Positions 1-8,672 of a stretch of DNA of 22,753 nt are shown here, one piece after another. The notes beneath the pieces are model-generated. The model saw only the letters and a list, made by a program, of their open reading frames with translations. It had not been told where the DNA came from and did no database searches. The translations under genes were made by a program, and so were the position numbers. This DNA comes from Bacteroidota bacterium (GTDB lineage: Bacteria > Bacteroidota > Ignavibacteria > Ignavibacteriales > Ignavibacteriaceae): positions 1 to 22,753 of the forward strand of contig JAJYCM010000017.1 in assembly GCA_021778375.1 (NCBI GenBank), in the 5' to 3' direction. Within the stretch, counting starts at the first letter, position 1. Every line of letters starts with the position of its first letter.

Positions 1-507
1 ACCAGCATCAATACTTCTTTTTGCTGCTTCACGGAATTGATCAATAATATCCTTAATATCTTTATAATCCATTTCTTTAGGATTAGGATAGTCATCTCCA
101 AATTGTATAGCGCTTGGAGCCAATGTCCGCCATCCTCCGTTTTCAGTACTTACTTTACCATTACCTTTCCAGGGTGAAAAAGTCGAAGCCTTTCGTCCGG
201 CGTGTGCTAATTGAATGCCCGGAACGGAGTTTTGTGACTTTATGAATGATGTAATCTTTTTATATGCATCAGCCTGCAAGTCATTCCAAATTCCCGCATC
301 ATCAGGAGAAATTCTTCCCTCCGGAGAAACGGCTGTTGCTTCTGTAAATACTATTCCTGCTCCACCTACAGCACGGCTTCCCAGGTGAACCAGATGCCAA
401 TCAGTTGGAATTCCATCATTGCTGGAATACTGGCACATCGGGGAAACAACAATTCTATTTTTTATCTCAATACTTCTGATTTTTATAGATGAAAATAATT
501 TGCTCAT
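1..507 (-). CDS. Old Yellow Enzyme family NADH:flavin oxidoreductase (YqjM-like), partial
   Basis: The reading frame is open from an ATG at 507 to the window edge, giving the first 169 residues of a protein usually about 340-370 residues long; the C-terminal half lies outside. The translation opens MSKLFSSIKIRSIEIKNRI and continues VVSPMCQYSS, the classical FMN-site signature of the YqjM/xenobiotic-reductase branch, with Cys25 and Tyr27 in the redox-sensing positions. Further on are HLGSRAVGGAG and QLAHAGRKAS, also conserved in this branch. The family binds FMN and reduces activated C=C bonds with NAD(P)H in the cytoplasm; the natural substrate cannot be read from sequence. A possible -10 (TATAAT, minus strand 533-528) lies just upstream without a good -35. 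The gene stands alone in the visible part. Confidence 0.9.
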   Translation of the reverse strand, partial: MSKLFSSIKIRSIEIKNRIVVSPMCQYSSNDGIPTDWHLVHLGSRAVGGAGIVFTEATAVSPEGRISPDDAGIWNDLQADAYKKITSFIKSQNSVPGIQLAHAGRKASTFSPWKGNGKVSTENGGWRTLAPSAIQFGDDYPNPKEMDYKDIKDIIDQFREAAKRSIDAG

Positions 508-745
508 ATTAATATTTAGTCTGCTAAATTATAAAATCTCCGTTGCGCGATCATAACACTAGATAAATATAAATCATTTGCCCTGAAAAGAAAATAATGA
601 TCTGAGAAAAGTTAGCGAAGTATAATTGATTCGCATCTTTTTACTTATCAGATAAGGTTTATCATACATACGAAAAGGCAAGCTTAATAGCTTGCCTTAG
701 ATTTATATATATGTCTCTTAATAATTAAATAATGTTCTCTAAACA
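508..745. other. Intergenic region between OYE gene and ompA-like gene
   Basis: No convincing gene is present here. It holds the 5' leader of the oxidoreductase gene on one side and, on the other, the terminator hairpin of the ompA-like gene (listed separately). Confidence 0.6.
673..698 (-). terminator. Rho-independent terminator of the ompA-like gene
   Basis: Perfect 9-bp arms AAGGCAAGC (675-683) and GCTTGCCTT (690-698) enclose a 6-nt loop. Read on the minus strand the stem runs into TTTTCG. It lies 48 nt after the stop codon of the OmpA-like gene, so it ends that transcript. The symmetric stem may also act weakly on the other strand, but no plus-strand gene needs it. Confidence 0.75.
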
Positions 746-1591
746 TTATATTTTAACAATTTCCACCCTTCTATTTTTTGCACGTCCTTCGTCCGTATTG
801 TTATCTGCTATTGGCTTGGTGTCCCCATATCCCTTAAATGAAAGTCGGCTCTTTACTATTCCTTTGGCAATTAAAGCATTCATCACAGATTTAGCTCTGT
901 TTTCTGAAAGAATTTGGTTTGACTTGACCGAACCCACGTTATCAGTATGCCCATAAATACTAATCTTTAGTGTTGGGTTTTGGTTTAACATTTCAACTAT
1001 TTGATCGACTATTGGCTGCGATTCCGGTTTGATATCAGATTTACCGGTTTCAAAATTTATGTACAACGCAATAAAGCCATCTTTATTCAAAGCATCCATC
1101 ATTTCACTTGCTTGAATTTCCTGCTTCATCGGTTCCATCTCAAGCACATAAAGAAAAAAATGTTCAACCGCATTTGGAGTTCCACCGAAGTTAGCAAGCT
1201 TTACCCAATAATCTTTTTCTTTGGTTGAAAGATGGAATGTTGCTTCAATGTCCGCATCCTGCACGTTGGTATTTTTGTAAAGCATCTTGCCGCCATTTCT
1301 GATAACTGCATTTTCATAATTTTTAATTACCTGGAAGGGACTTAATTCTTTTTGTCCAGCATCAGAATTAAAAGCATAATCTATTCCAAAAAGATTGCCT
1401 TCTTTCCTCTCTGTTTTACTGTCGCTCATTCGCAGCTGAAGCTCGTTAAAATTTTGCGAGCAGCTTACAATGTAAAAATTTGTAAGTCTGTTAAATAAAG
1501 GATGATCTTTACATCCTTCGGCATCGTTTTGTGCCATCGATATGCAGGACATTATTATGAATGCCCCTAATACGATAAATGTTCTTTTCAT
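746..1591 (-). CDS. Exported OmpA-family peptidoglycan-binding protein
   Basis: This 281-residue protein starts with a signal peptide (MKRTFIVLGAFIIMSCISMAQ, cleavage probably after Ala20). A middle domain of about 140 residues follows, with the pattern DHPLF...YI...Y/F...G..Y.I.Y, as seen in OmpA-like proteins of the FCB group. Residues about 175-281 are an OmpA C-terminal domain: FETGKSDIKPES, GHTDNVG with Asp217, LSENRAK with Arg232, GYGDTKP, and EGRAKNRRVE at the end. Asp217 and Arg232 sit where the family binds diaminopimelate of peptidoglycan. The expected role is a periplasmic link between envelope and cell wall. The start is supported by CAGGAG 8 nt upstream of the ATG. It is followed by its own terminator, so probably monocistronic. 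Confidence 0.88.
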   Translation of the reverse strand: MKRTFIVLGAFIIMSCISMAQNDAEGCKDHPLFNRLTNFYIVSCSQNFNELQLRMSDSKTERKEGNLFGIDYAFNSDAGQKELSPFQVIKNYENAVIRNGGKMLYKNTNVQDADIEATFHLSTKEKDYWVKLANFGGTPNAVEHFFLYVLEMEPMKQEIQASEMMDALNKDGFIALYINFETGKSDIKPESQPIVDQIVEMLNQNPTLKISIYGHTDNVGSVKSNQILSENRAKSVMNALIAKGIVKSRLSFKGYGDTKPIADNNTDEGRAKNRRVEIVKI

Positions 1592-1864
1592 GTTTTTGCT
1601 CCTGATGATTATTATTATGTGTTAATTAGTTCTAACCTTTTTCATTTATCAATAGTTGGTAATAAAATTTTTATATTAAGCTCATTAAGAAATCTGGTGA
1701 CATGATATGTTCCGTAGTTGTTTTTTAGCTGCTCTTTCATTTCATTATTTTCCGCAAAAGATCGTTTAATATTCATTATTGTTTATTCCGTCATTCTGCC
1801 ATTATAGTCTAAAGTGGAATAATTATAAAGTTTATCCTTTCTTAAACTCTGGATAATTGTCGCA
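1592..1864. other. Intergenic region with a possible 44-codon ORF
   Basis: This spacer separates the ompA-like gene from the end of the exported-protein operon. No clear terminator for that operon is visible. It contains one short minus-strand frame, listed separately. Confidence 0.5.
1642..1776 (-). CDS. Possible small protein, 44 aa, unknown
   Basis: An ATG at 1776 opens a 44-codon frame that begins MNIKRSFAENNEMKEQLKNN and ends LLPTIDK. The composition looks like a real protein (charged helix, then hydrophobic stretch), but there is no good Shine-Dalgarno sequence. The frame is short enough to arise by chance in AT-rich DNA. It could also be the tail of a decayed gene. I do not recognise it. 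Confidence 0.2.
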   Translation of the reverse strand: MNIKRSFAENNEMKEQLKNNYGTYHVTRFLNELNIKILLPTIDK

Positions 1865-3046
1865 TTAATCTTTCGTCAAATTAAATTCATATTCGATTAC
1901 TGTTTCTTCTTTAGTATTAGGATCGACGTTTTTTATTCTGCTTTTTTGAGAGAGCACTTTGTCCTGCGCATTTCCCTTAAACGGACCTAACAATTGAAAT
2001 AACGGAACATCAACCTTAGCATTAATGGAATTATTTTCCGGTTTAATGTTATTACATGTTCCCTCAGCATGTTCTTCTGTCTTTTCTTTTTTATCCCCCC
2101 GCTTCGATGCAGCTTTAATTAAGATTGTATATGTGTCGTTATCCGTAAAAGTAATATCGATTCTTGCATCATCAACCTTTATTCCGTATTGCTCACTATC
2201 CTTTGATAATCCCTGCACGTCCGCACTATTTACCATCTTTTTGTAATATGTCCTGCCTCCTTCCCTTCCGGAGGAACACTTGTAGCAATCATTTTGTTCT
2301 TCCAATATCGTTTCTTCATAAAGCGTAAATCTGATACTTCCATCGGTCGCATATTTATTTCGCTTGAATAAATTCCATTCGGCATCGGATGAATTATCAA
2401 TTGTCATTACCTTTTTATAGGTGCCGTCCTTTTGATTACAGTAAACGGAATATTCTTCTGTTTGCTTATCCTTGGTATTGCTTACTACATGCAGTTTAAC
2501 CGGTCCGGTAAAAGGGCATATTTCATATTTCTTTAAGCCGCCAATTAATTCTTTAATAATTTTTTGGTAAATCCCCATTTCAAAATTTCCGTAAGGTAAA
2601 CTAAGTGTAGCTCTTGATAACGTCTCCAATATTTTCCTTTTTGATTTTTGAGAGCTCGGTATTTTATTCATCATACAAAGTGCATTGATGATTGCTGTAT
2701 TATTGATAACCTTTATTTCAAGTGAAATCAAATAATCGGTAGATAGTTTATTACCGAGATTTTCAACTTCTCCCGGTATGTACTTCCCTAATAATTGCTT
2801 GGTCCTTATGCTTTCGAGTGCTGAAGTTAATTCATATTGTGTGGTTATATCAGCGCACGGATAAACTTTCTGTAATTGTATGGCTGCCTCGGTCTCAAAT
2901 AATATAAGCTGCTGGCTGACTGTTGATTTTAGCTTGTCATCGCAGGTAGAAGCAGCAGAGATATAAAATGTAGGTTTTTTTATGCTTGCAAACTTTGTTT
3001 GGGCACTTATCAATATTAAAATCAAAAGTAAAAAATAATTTTTCAT
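1865..3046 (-). CDS. Exported protein of unknown function, possible CsgG/TolB-N-like domain
   Basis: This 393-residue protein begins with a signal peptide (MKNYFLLLILILISAQTKFA). Residues about 30-135 read as alternating strands and helices ending in DYLISLEIKVINNTAIINALCMMN. That resembles the 'T.YLI.G.I....g...I...L.d' core of the CsgG/LpoB/TolB-N fold; this is pattern resemblance only. The remainder is Lys/Glu-rich with several Cys (CNQK, CYKC) and no motif I can name. The ATG overlaps the stop of the upstream LRR gene by four bases (ATGA), with GAGG four bases before the start, so translation is probably coupled. It is the last gene of a four-gene set of exported proteins, which suggests a shared envelope role. 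Confidence 0.75.
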   Translation of the reverse strand: MKNYFLLLILILISAQTKFASIKKPTFYISAASTCDDKLKSTVSQQLILFETEAAIQLQKVYPCADITTQYELTSALESIRTKQLLGKYIPGEVENLGNKLSTDYLISLEIKVINNTAIINALCMMNKIPSSQKSKRKILETLSRATLSLPYGNFEMGIYQKIIKELIGGLKKYEICPFTGPVKLHVVSNTKDKQTEEYSVYCNQKDGTYKKVMTIDNSSDAEWNLFKRNKYATDGSIRFTLYEETILEEQNDCYKCSSGREGGRTYYKKMVNSADVQGLSKDSEQYGIKVDDARIDITFTDNDTYTILIKAASKRGDKKEKTEEHAEGTCNNIKPENNSINAKVDVPLFQLLGPFKGNAQDKVLSQKSRIKNVDPNTKEETVIEYEFNLTKD

Positions 3047-3912
3047 TGCACCTCGATCTTACAGTGGGGTAATTGTTTTTTTATCTTATCAATCTCGTCC
3101 CGGGATATATTTGTTTTTGCTATACCGAGGTTTTCTAATTGATGGAAATTTCTTATCACCGGTAATATTGTCGTAACAGGATTTATGTCGAAATATAGAG
3201 TTTTAAGTTTGGTTAGTTTCTTTGCTTCCGCCGGAAGTATTTTTATCTGGTTATTAATTAGAGAAAGTAATTCCAGATTCTTGAAGACACCCACTTGTTT
3301 AGGAATTGAAGTTACAAAGAATTTAAAATTGATGATATATAATTCTTTAAGAGGATAATGCAATGCTCTGTTTAACAGGTCTGTTAAATCAACAGGCGCT
3401 CCGGATTTACCGCTCATAATTATGAGCGTTTTTATTGATTTGAATTTATCCATTTGTTCAATAGTTTTTTGAACTGCAGGCTGCGACATATCTATACAAA
3501 GCATAGTCATCTTATTAAAAAATTCCGGGTTATTTGCCGGCGATTCATCCTCTTTATATTCTTCAACAATTTGTTTGCGTAAAGGTTCTGCAAGCAAGAC
3601 ATCGGCGTTCTCCCCTTTTTTAGCAGCGTCCCACATTTGCTTAAACAGATTTGATTTATATTCCACTCCCTTTTCTAATTGTTCCTGAGCATGCTCATCA
3701 TTTGGAGAATTGTTCTTTTTCCCCGACATCATCAACTGCTTGGAAAGTTCTCTTATTTCATCATTTGCCTTTTTTGCTTCTGCTGCGTTATCCCAGTTAG
3801 TGGTACGTCTTATCTCCGCCATTTTCTGCCTTATCTGGCTTGCATCCATTTTCTGCGGGAAAGCATTAGTTATTGCAAATAATAGTATCCCGCATAAAAG
3901 ATAATATTTCAT
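3043..3912 (-). CDS. Exported leucine-rich-repeat protein
   Basis: This protein of 289 residues starts with MKYYLLCGILLFAITNAFPQ, a clear signal peptide. A GTG twelve bases further upstream is in frame, but the ATG at 3912 is preferred: it has AGGCGGTGA about 8 nt ahead and gives a clean signal peptide. Residues about 20-75 are a charged helical segment. The C-terminal half carries about four LRR units, recognisable from LKELYIINF, LELLSLINNQIKILP, LKTLYFDINPV and LENLGIAKTNIS. LRRs usually form a protein-binding surface, here in the periplasm or at the cell surface. It starts 4 nt after the coiled-coil gene stop and overlaps the next gene by 4 nt. Confidence 0.8.
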   Translation of the reverse strand: MKYYLLCGILLFAITNAFPQKMDASQIRQKMAEIRRTTNWDNAAEAKKANDEIRELSKQLMMSGKKNNSPNDEHAQEQLEKGVEYKSNLFKQMWDAAKKGENADVLLAEPLRKQIVEEYKEDESPANNPEFFNKMTMLCIDMSQPAVQKTIEQMDKFKSIKTLIIMSGKSGAPVDLTDLLNRALHYPLKELYIINFKFFVTSIPKQVGVFKNLELLSLINNQIKILPAEAKKLTKLKTLYFDINPVTTILPVIRNFHQLENLGIAKTNISRDEIDKIKKQLPHCKIEVQ

Positions 3913-3916
3913 AGCT

Positions 3917-4900
3917 TTAATCACCGCCTATGAATATAATATAATCATCAGGAAAGGTATAATGCGCATATTTAAAAGCAGATCCTAATAGTGAGATGTA
4001 ATCTTCAATCTCTTTCAACCCTGTCAACCCCGGCGAGGATAATTTCTTTTTTGTCCCTAAGGTTATCTGGTTTAATTCGTTACTTACTTCATCCAGCCTG
4101 TTATAATCCGGCATCATTGTCTTAAGTGTAGTCAATCTGTTATTAATAATGTTATAATATTCCGGAGTTAGTTTGTTGCAATATTCCTTTTCAACTTTCC
4201 TTACGGCTTCGATAACACTTTCGTTTTTATTATCTTTTTCAAATTGATCCATTAAAGGCTTTCTTTTCTTATTTAATTCCTTTGTCGCAGCAGTGTCTAG
4301 TTTGTTTAATTCATTCATTTGTTTAATGTATTTGTCACCTGCTGCTCTCATCTTTTGTAAGATAAGGCTTTGCTCTTTAGCAAGATCATATCTTCGCTTA
4401 TTTGTATTTTGCTCTTTCTTTGCGGATTCAGAGTCTGCCTGTACGTTAGCCATTTTTTCGGTAGAATAGGCTTCTGCCCACGCTTTCTGTCCTTCCTCGC
4501 TGGTATTATTAAGTTTCTTTACCTCATCCATAGATAAATTGTTCTTCTTCTGCATCATCTTATTTATCATGGCTTGTTTTTCTTCTTCCGTCATTTCATC
4601 TTTTTCAAGTTTCTCCATATCTGAGGCGGATAATCCATACTGGTTTGCTGTATTCTGCTTAATCTGCTCTTCCGAGCCGGCGTAATTTTCATCAACCGTT
4701 TTTTCCCGTCTTTCTATCTCTTTATCTAGCTCATCATGAATCTTGGCTAAATTATCCTCGTAAGCCTGCTTTTGTGCTTTAGTCATAGAACATGCATTAT
4801 CAGGCAGCGAAGGAATTCTACTTAAGAAAGCTTCCGGCTGGGTCTGGCAGTAGACAAATGAAGAAATTAAAAACGAGATTATTATTCCCAATTTTTTCAT
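3917..4900 (-). CDS. Exported coiled-coil protein of unknown function
   Basis: The protein has 327 residues from the ATG at 4900. An in-frame GTG at 4909 overlaps the ribosome-binding sequence AAAGGTG, so I reject it as the start. The N-terminus MKKLGIIISFLISSFVYCQ is a signal peptide. Residues about 30-240 are dominated by Lys, Glu, Gln and Asn in heptad-like spacing, with stretches such as EEEKQAMINKMMQKKNN, so a long coiled coil is likely. The C-terminal 80 residues are more ordinary and end with IIFIGGD. I recognise no family. It sits 96 nt downstream of the lipoprotein gene and 4 nt upstream of the LRR gene, so it is in the same probable operon. Confidence 0.75.
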   Translation of the reverse strand: MKKLGIIISFLISSFVYCQTQPEAFLSRIPSLPDNACSMTKAQKQAYEDNLAKIHDELDKEIERREKTVDENYAGSEEQIKQNTANQYGLSASDMEKLEKDEMTEEEKQAMINKMMQKKNNLSMDEVKKLNNTSEEGQKAWAEAYSTEKMANVQADSESAKKEQNTNKRRYDLAKEQSLILQKMRAAGDKYIKQMNELNKLDTAATKELNKKRKPLMDQFEKDNKNESVIEAVRKVEKEYCNKLTPEYYNIINNRLTTLKTMMPDYNRLDEVSNELNQITLGTKKKLSSPGLTGLKEIEDYISLLGSAFKYAHYTFPDDYIIFIGGD

Positions 4901-4996
4901 GTTTAACACCTTTATAAATTTATTTGATTATTTCATAGAAAATTATATTATATAAAAATTCCGTTAACATTAATCTTATTGATTACTTCATTTCGT

Positions 4997-5569
4997 TTAT
5001 ATCTTTTCCTTCAGGTTTGCAAGTATCCGGTGACCTAAATTGATGTTCAACTGTGCATTCTTTGCATTTGTATAAGCATCGGCATCGAAGGCTACTATAA
5101 TGTAGTAATCTTTATATAGCATGTGAAGCTGACCGTTATTATTAAAAGTGAATGCCTGATCACCCAGATTATTTACCATTGTAATTTCAGCTTTGCTGAA
5201 CTTCATTTCGGTTTCAAAGGAATAGCGTGCTGTGTTCCCTTTCTTAATTGTCTCTGCAGACTTAAATCCGTTCTCTTCCATCTGGAATAATCCATGTACC
5301 GTATTACTTTCATTAATATCATACTTATATGTCTCTGATATTATGCCCGATTGCGGATCTTTTGAAAGTGCACTGCTTTCGGCAGAGACATTAAAGCCTG
5401 AAATTTCGGATGCGTCAGATGACGATAGTAATTCTTCCGGCATAAATACTCTCGAAGTTTTTCCGCTGTCACTCGTTTTTCCTGATATTTCGTTTTTGTT
5501 GCATGAAACTGAAAGGACTAAAAGAATTGAACAAAATGTCCAGGCTGCTAGGACACCCATTTTTTTCAT
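4997..5569 (-). CDS. Probable lipoprotein of unknown function
   Basis: This 190-residue protein has MKKMGVLAAWTFCSILLVLSVSC at its start, ending in a lipobox-like LSVSC with Cys23 followed by Asn-Lys-Asn. The lipobox is imperfect (Ser at -3) but plausible for this group. The rest is Ser-rich, then a predicted beta-rich domain (YKYDINESNTVHGLFQMEENG, FNNNGQLHMLYKDYYIIVAF) of unknown family. The start is well supported by AGGGAGA 6 nt upstream. It is the first gene of the four-gene set that runs to 1865; the upstream 438-nt gap must hold the promoter. TTGACT on the minus strand near 5677 is a possible -35, but I see no good -10. Confidence 0.72.
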   Translation of the reverse strand: MKKMGVLAAWTFCSILLVLSVSCNKNEISGKTSDSGKTSRVFMPEELLSSSDASEISGFNVSAESSALSKDPQSGIISETYKYDINESNTVHGLFQMEENGFKSAETIKKGNTARYSFETEMKFSKAEITMVNNLGDQAFTFNNNGQLHMLYKDYYIIVAFDADAYTNAKNAQLNINLGHRILANLKEKI

Positions 5570-5921
5570 GTTATTCTCCCTAAAAAGTCATTGATTATTT
5601 TAAAGATTTATTTATTCTTACCGTAATGTATCTCTGAATTATCCAATCTTTAATCTTAAAAATTTTTTGATGAAAGTCAATACACAACATTACTACTTAT
5701 TACATTTTTTTACTATTCAATTAAAATTTTCAACATTATCTGGTTTGTATAAGTAGTTCACTAGTACTTGATGATGGTAAAATTGAGGTTTAAGGAAATA
5801 AAGTACATACAAGAAAAACTGAAACCAATTATTATGTTAATTACGTATAACTCACCTTACGCAACGTTTGCAGTAATTGAATGCCCGACTAGATGTTGAC
5901 AGGTTGGAGTAATATTTAAGC

Positions 5922-5953
5922 AACTTTACTAACCTTAAAGGTTTAGTAAAGTT
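5922..5953. repeat. Inverted repeat / hairpin
   Basis: AACTTTACTAA (5922-5932) is matched by its reverse complement TTAGTAAAGTT (5943-5953). A few more pairs close the loop with one bulge. It sits 8 bp from the next hairpin. The pair may form a double terminator, or a bidirectional barrier between the barrel remnant and the downstream operon promoter. Confidence 0.5.
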
Positions 5954-5960
5954 TTAATTT

Positions 5961-5995
5961 CAAGATGACCCTGGTATTATGCAGGGTCATCCTTG
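5961..5995. terminator. Probable terminator hairpin downstream of barrel remnant
   Basis: CAAGATGACCCTG (5961-5973) pairs with CAGGGTCATCCTTG (5982-5995): 9 perfect base pairs, a one-base bulge, then four more. It starts 13 nt after the stop codon of the barrel remnant. The T-rich tract (TTTTTATTTATT) is on the plus-strand side, and the minus-strand tail is only moderately U-rich. It may therefore act in either direction. Confidence 0.6.
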
Positions 5996-6007
5996 AATTT
6001 TTATTTA

Positions 6008-6412
6008 TTATAATCTATACGTAATCCCTGCTACAAGGTAACCAACACCGTATCCAAGTTCTAAAAAAGCTCCTAAATTTGGTGAGAAAAAATATCTGCC
6101 GCCAGCATGAAAACCATATATAAGGTAGCTTCCTCCAGCACTGTAAAAGCCTGAGTAACCGCTTGGTTCTGAAACACACTATATTATAACCTAAAGTTAG
6201 ACCGCCATACAGATCAAAATTTTCCAAATCCACATCAACAAAATGATACTCACCCCTTGCACCAATAAACATATAAGAATATGTCCATTTATAACCAATT
6301 ACTCCATAAGATGATGAACTATAACCCGCAATTCCACCTACGGAAATTTTTTCGAGAATTCCAGCCTGGTAGCCTAAACTGATTGAAGGCATGTCCATAT
6401 TTCCATAAATAC
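6008..6412 (-). pseudogene. Frameshifted, N-terminally truncated outer-membrane beta-barrel gene
   Basis: From about 6412 to about 6175 one frame reads GIYGNMDMPSISLGYQAG, then GGIAGYSSSSYGVIGYKWTY, FIGARGEYHF and LYGGLTLGYNIV. This is the strand pattern of small porin-like outer-membrane barrels. At about 6170-6183 the frame is lost. The -1-related frame then continues sensibly as SEPSGYSGFYSAGGSYLIYG, GGRYFFSPNLGAFLELGYG and VGYLVAGITYRL, with a stop at 6008. A single indel in GTGTGTTTC would explain this. The expected signal peptide and first strands are missing; upstream sequence runs straight into the end of the BNR gene. The frameshift could be real decay or a sequencing error, but the missing N-terminus favours decay. 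Confidence 0.75.
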
Positions 6413-6508
6413 CAGCTAAATTTTGGAGGACTGGGGAAAAGGACTTATTTACTATTACGATATTTGTCGCCTTATCATTATTTGTGTAAATCTGTGAAAT
6501 CTGTCTCT

Positions 6509-8641
6509 TTATTTCATCAAAATCATTTTTCTTGTTTCGGAATATTTTCCTGCTTGAATCCTGTAAAAATATATTCCGCTCGTCAATCCTGCCGCATCAA
6601 ACTTAACATTGTATTCTCCAGCTGGTTTTTCTTCGTTAACAAGAGTTGAGACTTCCCTACCGAGAATATCATAAACTTTTAACGATACAAATGACTGATG
6701 TCCAATGGCAAATGACAAAGTTGTTGTTGGATTGAATGGGTTTGGATAGTTTTGTGAAATGCAAAATTCTGCCGGAAGATTGTTTTTTATTTCTTCAACA
6801 GGAGTTAGTGTTCCAATCGGGTTTTTCCATAAAGAGTTTTGACTTGTTGCAGAAAATAGGTATCCGTTATTAATAGCAAAAGAAGTAATTTCCACATCAG
6901 GAAGATCTCTGTATCTCCAAGTTGAGTCGCTTTTATGCAGCCAATATATTCCTTGTGACAATGTCCCTGCAAAAACATTTGTATCAACAACAGTAAGAGC
7001 AGAGACGTATTTATCTGACAATGAAAGTGACCAGTTTGCCCCATTATCATTTGAACGGAAAACGCCATTAGAAGTACCTGCAAAGAGTTCTGTACCTTGT
7101 GCTGCAAGAGAAGTTACATAATGATATATCAGCCCATTATTAACCGGCGTCCAACTTGCCCCGTTATTAGCCGACATATAAACTCCATGTCCTGTTCCGG
7201 CAAAGAGATTTGTTCCAATTACTACGAGTGAGTTTACAAGTGTGTTGGTATCTGCTAAAGCAGGCAGACCGCTGCTTACGCGCGCCCAAGTTGAGCCGTT
7301 GTCTGTTGACTTGTAAACTCCTCCTTCAACTCCAGCCCTAAAAGCTTTAGTAGCCGCAAATACAGAGGTGCCGATAAATGCAAAAGAACTAATTATTGCA
7401 CCATTTTCAATCTGCACCTGATCCTGATATGGCATCCCCGGTTCCCACCAGCTACCACCTTCGTCGGTTGAATAATAAACATAACCATTAATATCACCAG
7501 CAAAGCCACTGTTGGCGCTTCTAAAAGCGATTGCGGTAAAGTCAGCCCAACCAGTTTTATTATGTATAGTGCGTCTTGTCCAATTAGTGCCATTGTCTGT
7601 TGAACGATACATTCCACTGGCAGTTGCTAAAGAAATATTTCCGTTCTCTACCGCAATTCCATTAACGTAGTATTTCGGTTGCCCCCAGTTAATATGTGTC
7701 CAATTTGCGCCGTAATTTGTTGATACATACATTCCCTTGGATCCTTCATTTACTGTTGATTCACTTGCAACAAGGGTTTCGCCGATAAAGCTTAAATCAG
7801 TAATCTGGGAAGAGGAAGGCATTCCATTTGTTCCATCATTTAGTTTTTTCCAATTTGCGCCGTCATCAGAAGAGCGCCAAACACCAGAACCAGAACCGCA
7901 TACATAAATATCTGTTCCGTGGAAGGTAATTGAATAAGGGTAGCTTACAGGTTTGGCATACGGTATCCATCCTTGACCTTTATTCGGTGAGTAATAAATA
8001 CCATTTGCCCATAGTCCTACATAAACATTATTTCCATTAACTGCCAAAGAAATGGGGGAGTCGTTTGGCAGCCCTGCGTTGACGGCTGTCCAGTTAGTTC
8101 CATTATTAGTAGAAAGAAAGATGCCGCCGCCCTCTGCGCCGCAATAGATGTCAGTACCACTTACTGCAAAACATTCTATCTGGTCGGATGTTAGTCCGTT
8201 GTTTACCGCTGTCCATGTGTTACCGTTATCAGTTGTCAAATAAACACCATCTGAATAAGTTCCGGCAAAAACATTATTGCCTATAACCGCAAGGCACTGT
8301 ATACCGGCAGTATTATTCGGCAGTACGCATTTTTCCCAAATCAGTCCATAGATATCTCTCATGTAAATACCCTCTCCCCATGTACCAGCAAAGACTTTAG
8401 TGTTTGTTGCCGCAACAGATCGTACATCGCCTTCCATCATACCCCAATTTGAATGCTGCCAACCCATCCCGTCTTCAGAAAAAAGAACCCCGCCGTAAGA
8501 AGCAGCATATATCTTACCCCCGCTCACAGACAAATCGTTCACCCAGCCGCCATTGGGTCCGGTTTGTTTCCATTGTGCATTTGTAAATGAAGCACAAAAT
8601 GCAAAAAGAAATAAAACAAAAATTAATAAATGTTTTTTCAT
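6509..8641 (-). CDS. Secreted BNR/propeller-repeat protein with type IX sorting domain
   Basis: This protein has 710 residues from the ATG at 8641. An in-frame TTG at 8653 overlaps the SD sequence GGAG and is unlikely. A signal peptide (MKKHLLIFVLFLFAFCASFTNAQ) is followed by about a dozen repeats of the form GVYLSTDNGTNWT.....L, spaced about 45-50 residues, as in sortilin/BNR 'photosystem II stability' type beta-propellers. The last about 85 residues are a type A sorting domain: ISQNYPNPFNPTTTLSFAI, VSLKVYDILGREVSTLV, AGEYNVKFDAAGLTSGIYFY and SETRKMILMK. The protein is expected to pass the outer membrane by the type IX system and be attached or released. Ligand unknown. A 39-aa membrane peptide gene lies 31 nt upstream on the same strand. 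Confidence 0.88.
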   Translation of the reverse strand: MKKHLLIFVLFLFAFCASFTNAQWKQTGPNGGWVNDLSVSGGKIYAASYGGVLFSEDGMGWQHSNWGMMEGDVRSVAATNTKVFAGTWGEGIYMRDIYGLIWEKCVLPNNTAGIQCLAVIGNNVFAGTYSDGVYLTTDNGNTWTAVNNGLTSDQIECFAVSGTDIYCGAEGGGIFLSTNNGTNWTAVNAGLPNDSPISLAVNGNNVYVGLWANGIYYSPNKGQGWIPYAKPVSYPYSITFHGTDIYVCGSGSGVWRSSDDGANWKKLNDGTNGMPSSSQITDLSFIGETLVASESTVNEGSKGMYVSTNYGANWTHINWGQPKYYVNGIAVENGNISLATASGMYRSTDNGTNWTRRTIHNKTGWADFTAIAFRSANSGFAGDINGYVYYSTDEGGSWWEPGMPYQDQVQIENGAIISSFAFIGTSVFAATKAFRAGVEGGVYKSTDNGSTWARVSSGLPALADTNTLVNSLVVIGTNLFAGTGHGVYMSANNGASWTPVNNGLIYHYVTSLAAQGTELFAGTSNGVFRSNDNGANWSLSLSDKYVSALTVVDTNVFAGTLSQGIYWLHKSDSTWRYRDLPDVEITSFAINNGYLFSATSQNSLWKNPIGTLTPVEEIKNNLPAEFCISQNYPNPFNPTTTLSFAIGHQSFVSLKVYDILGREVSTLVNEEKPAGEYNVKFDAAGLTSGIYFYRIQAGKYSETRKMILMK

Positions 8642-8672
8642 GTTTTTCTCCAATAAGTTTGTTAGTATTATA

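Larger units (their letters stand above)
5570..6007. other. Intergenic region with two tandem hairpins
   Basis: This 438-nt gap carries the promoter region of the exported-protein operon (AT-rich, 5580-5700) and two hairpins near 5922-5995. A 42-codon plus-strand frame (5771-5899) starts with MMVKLRFKEIKYIQEKLKP and has no SD sequence. It may be chance or a relic, and I do not call it a gene. Confidence 0.5.

Noticed and set aside
3913..3924. GTG start at 3924 for the LRR protein
   Set aside because: It is part of the SD region for ATG 3912 and would overlap the upstream stop; the ATG product has a clean signal peptide.
4901..4909. GTG start for the coiled-coil protein
   Set aside because: The GTG lies within the SD sequence of the ATG at 4900, which gives a normal signal peptide.
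5771..5899. 42-codon plus-strand frame
   Set aside because: No SD, no recognisable motif, opposite to neighbours; chance cannot be excluded.
8642..8653. TTG start of the BNR protein
   Set aside because: TTG overlaps GGAG, the SD of the ATG at 8641.
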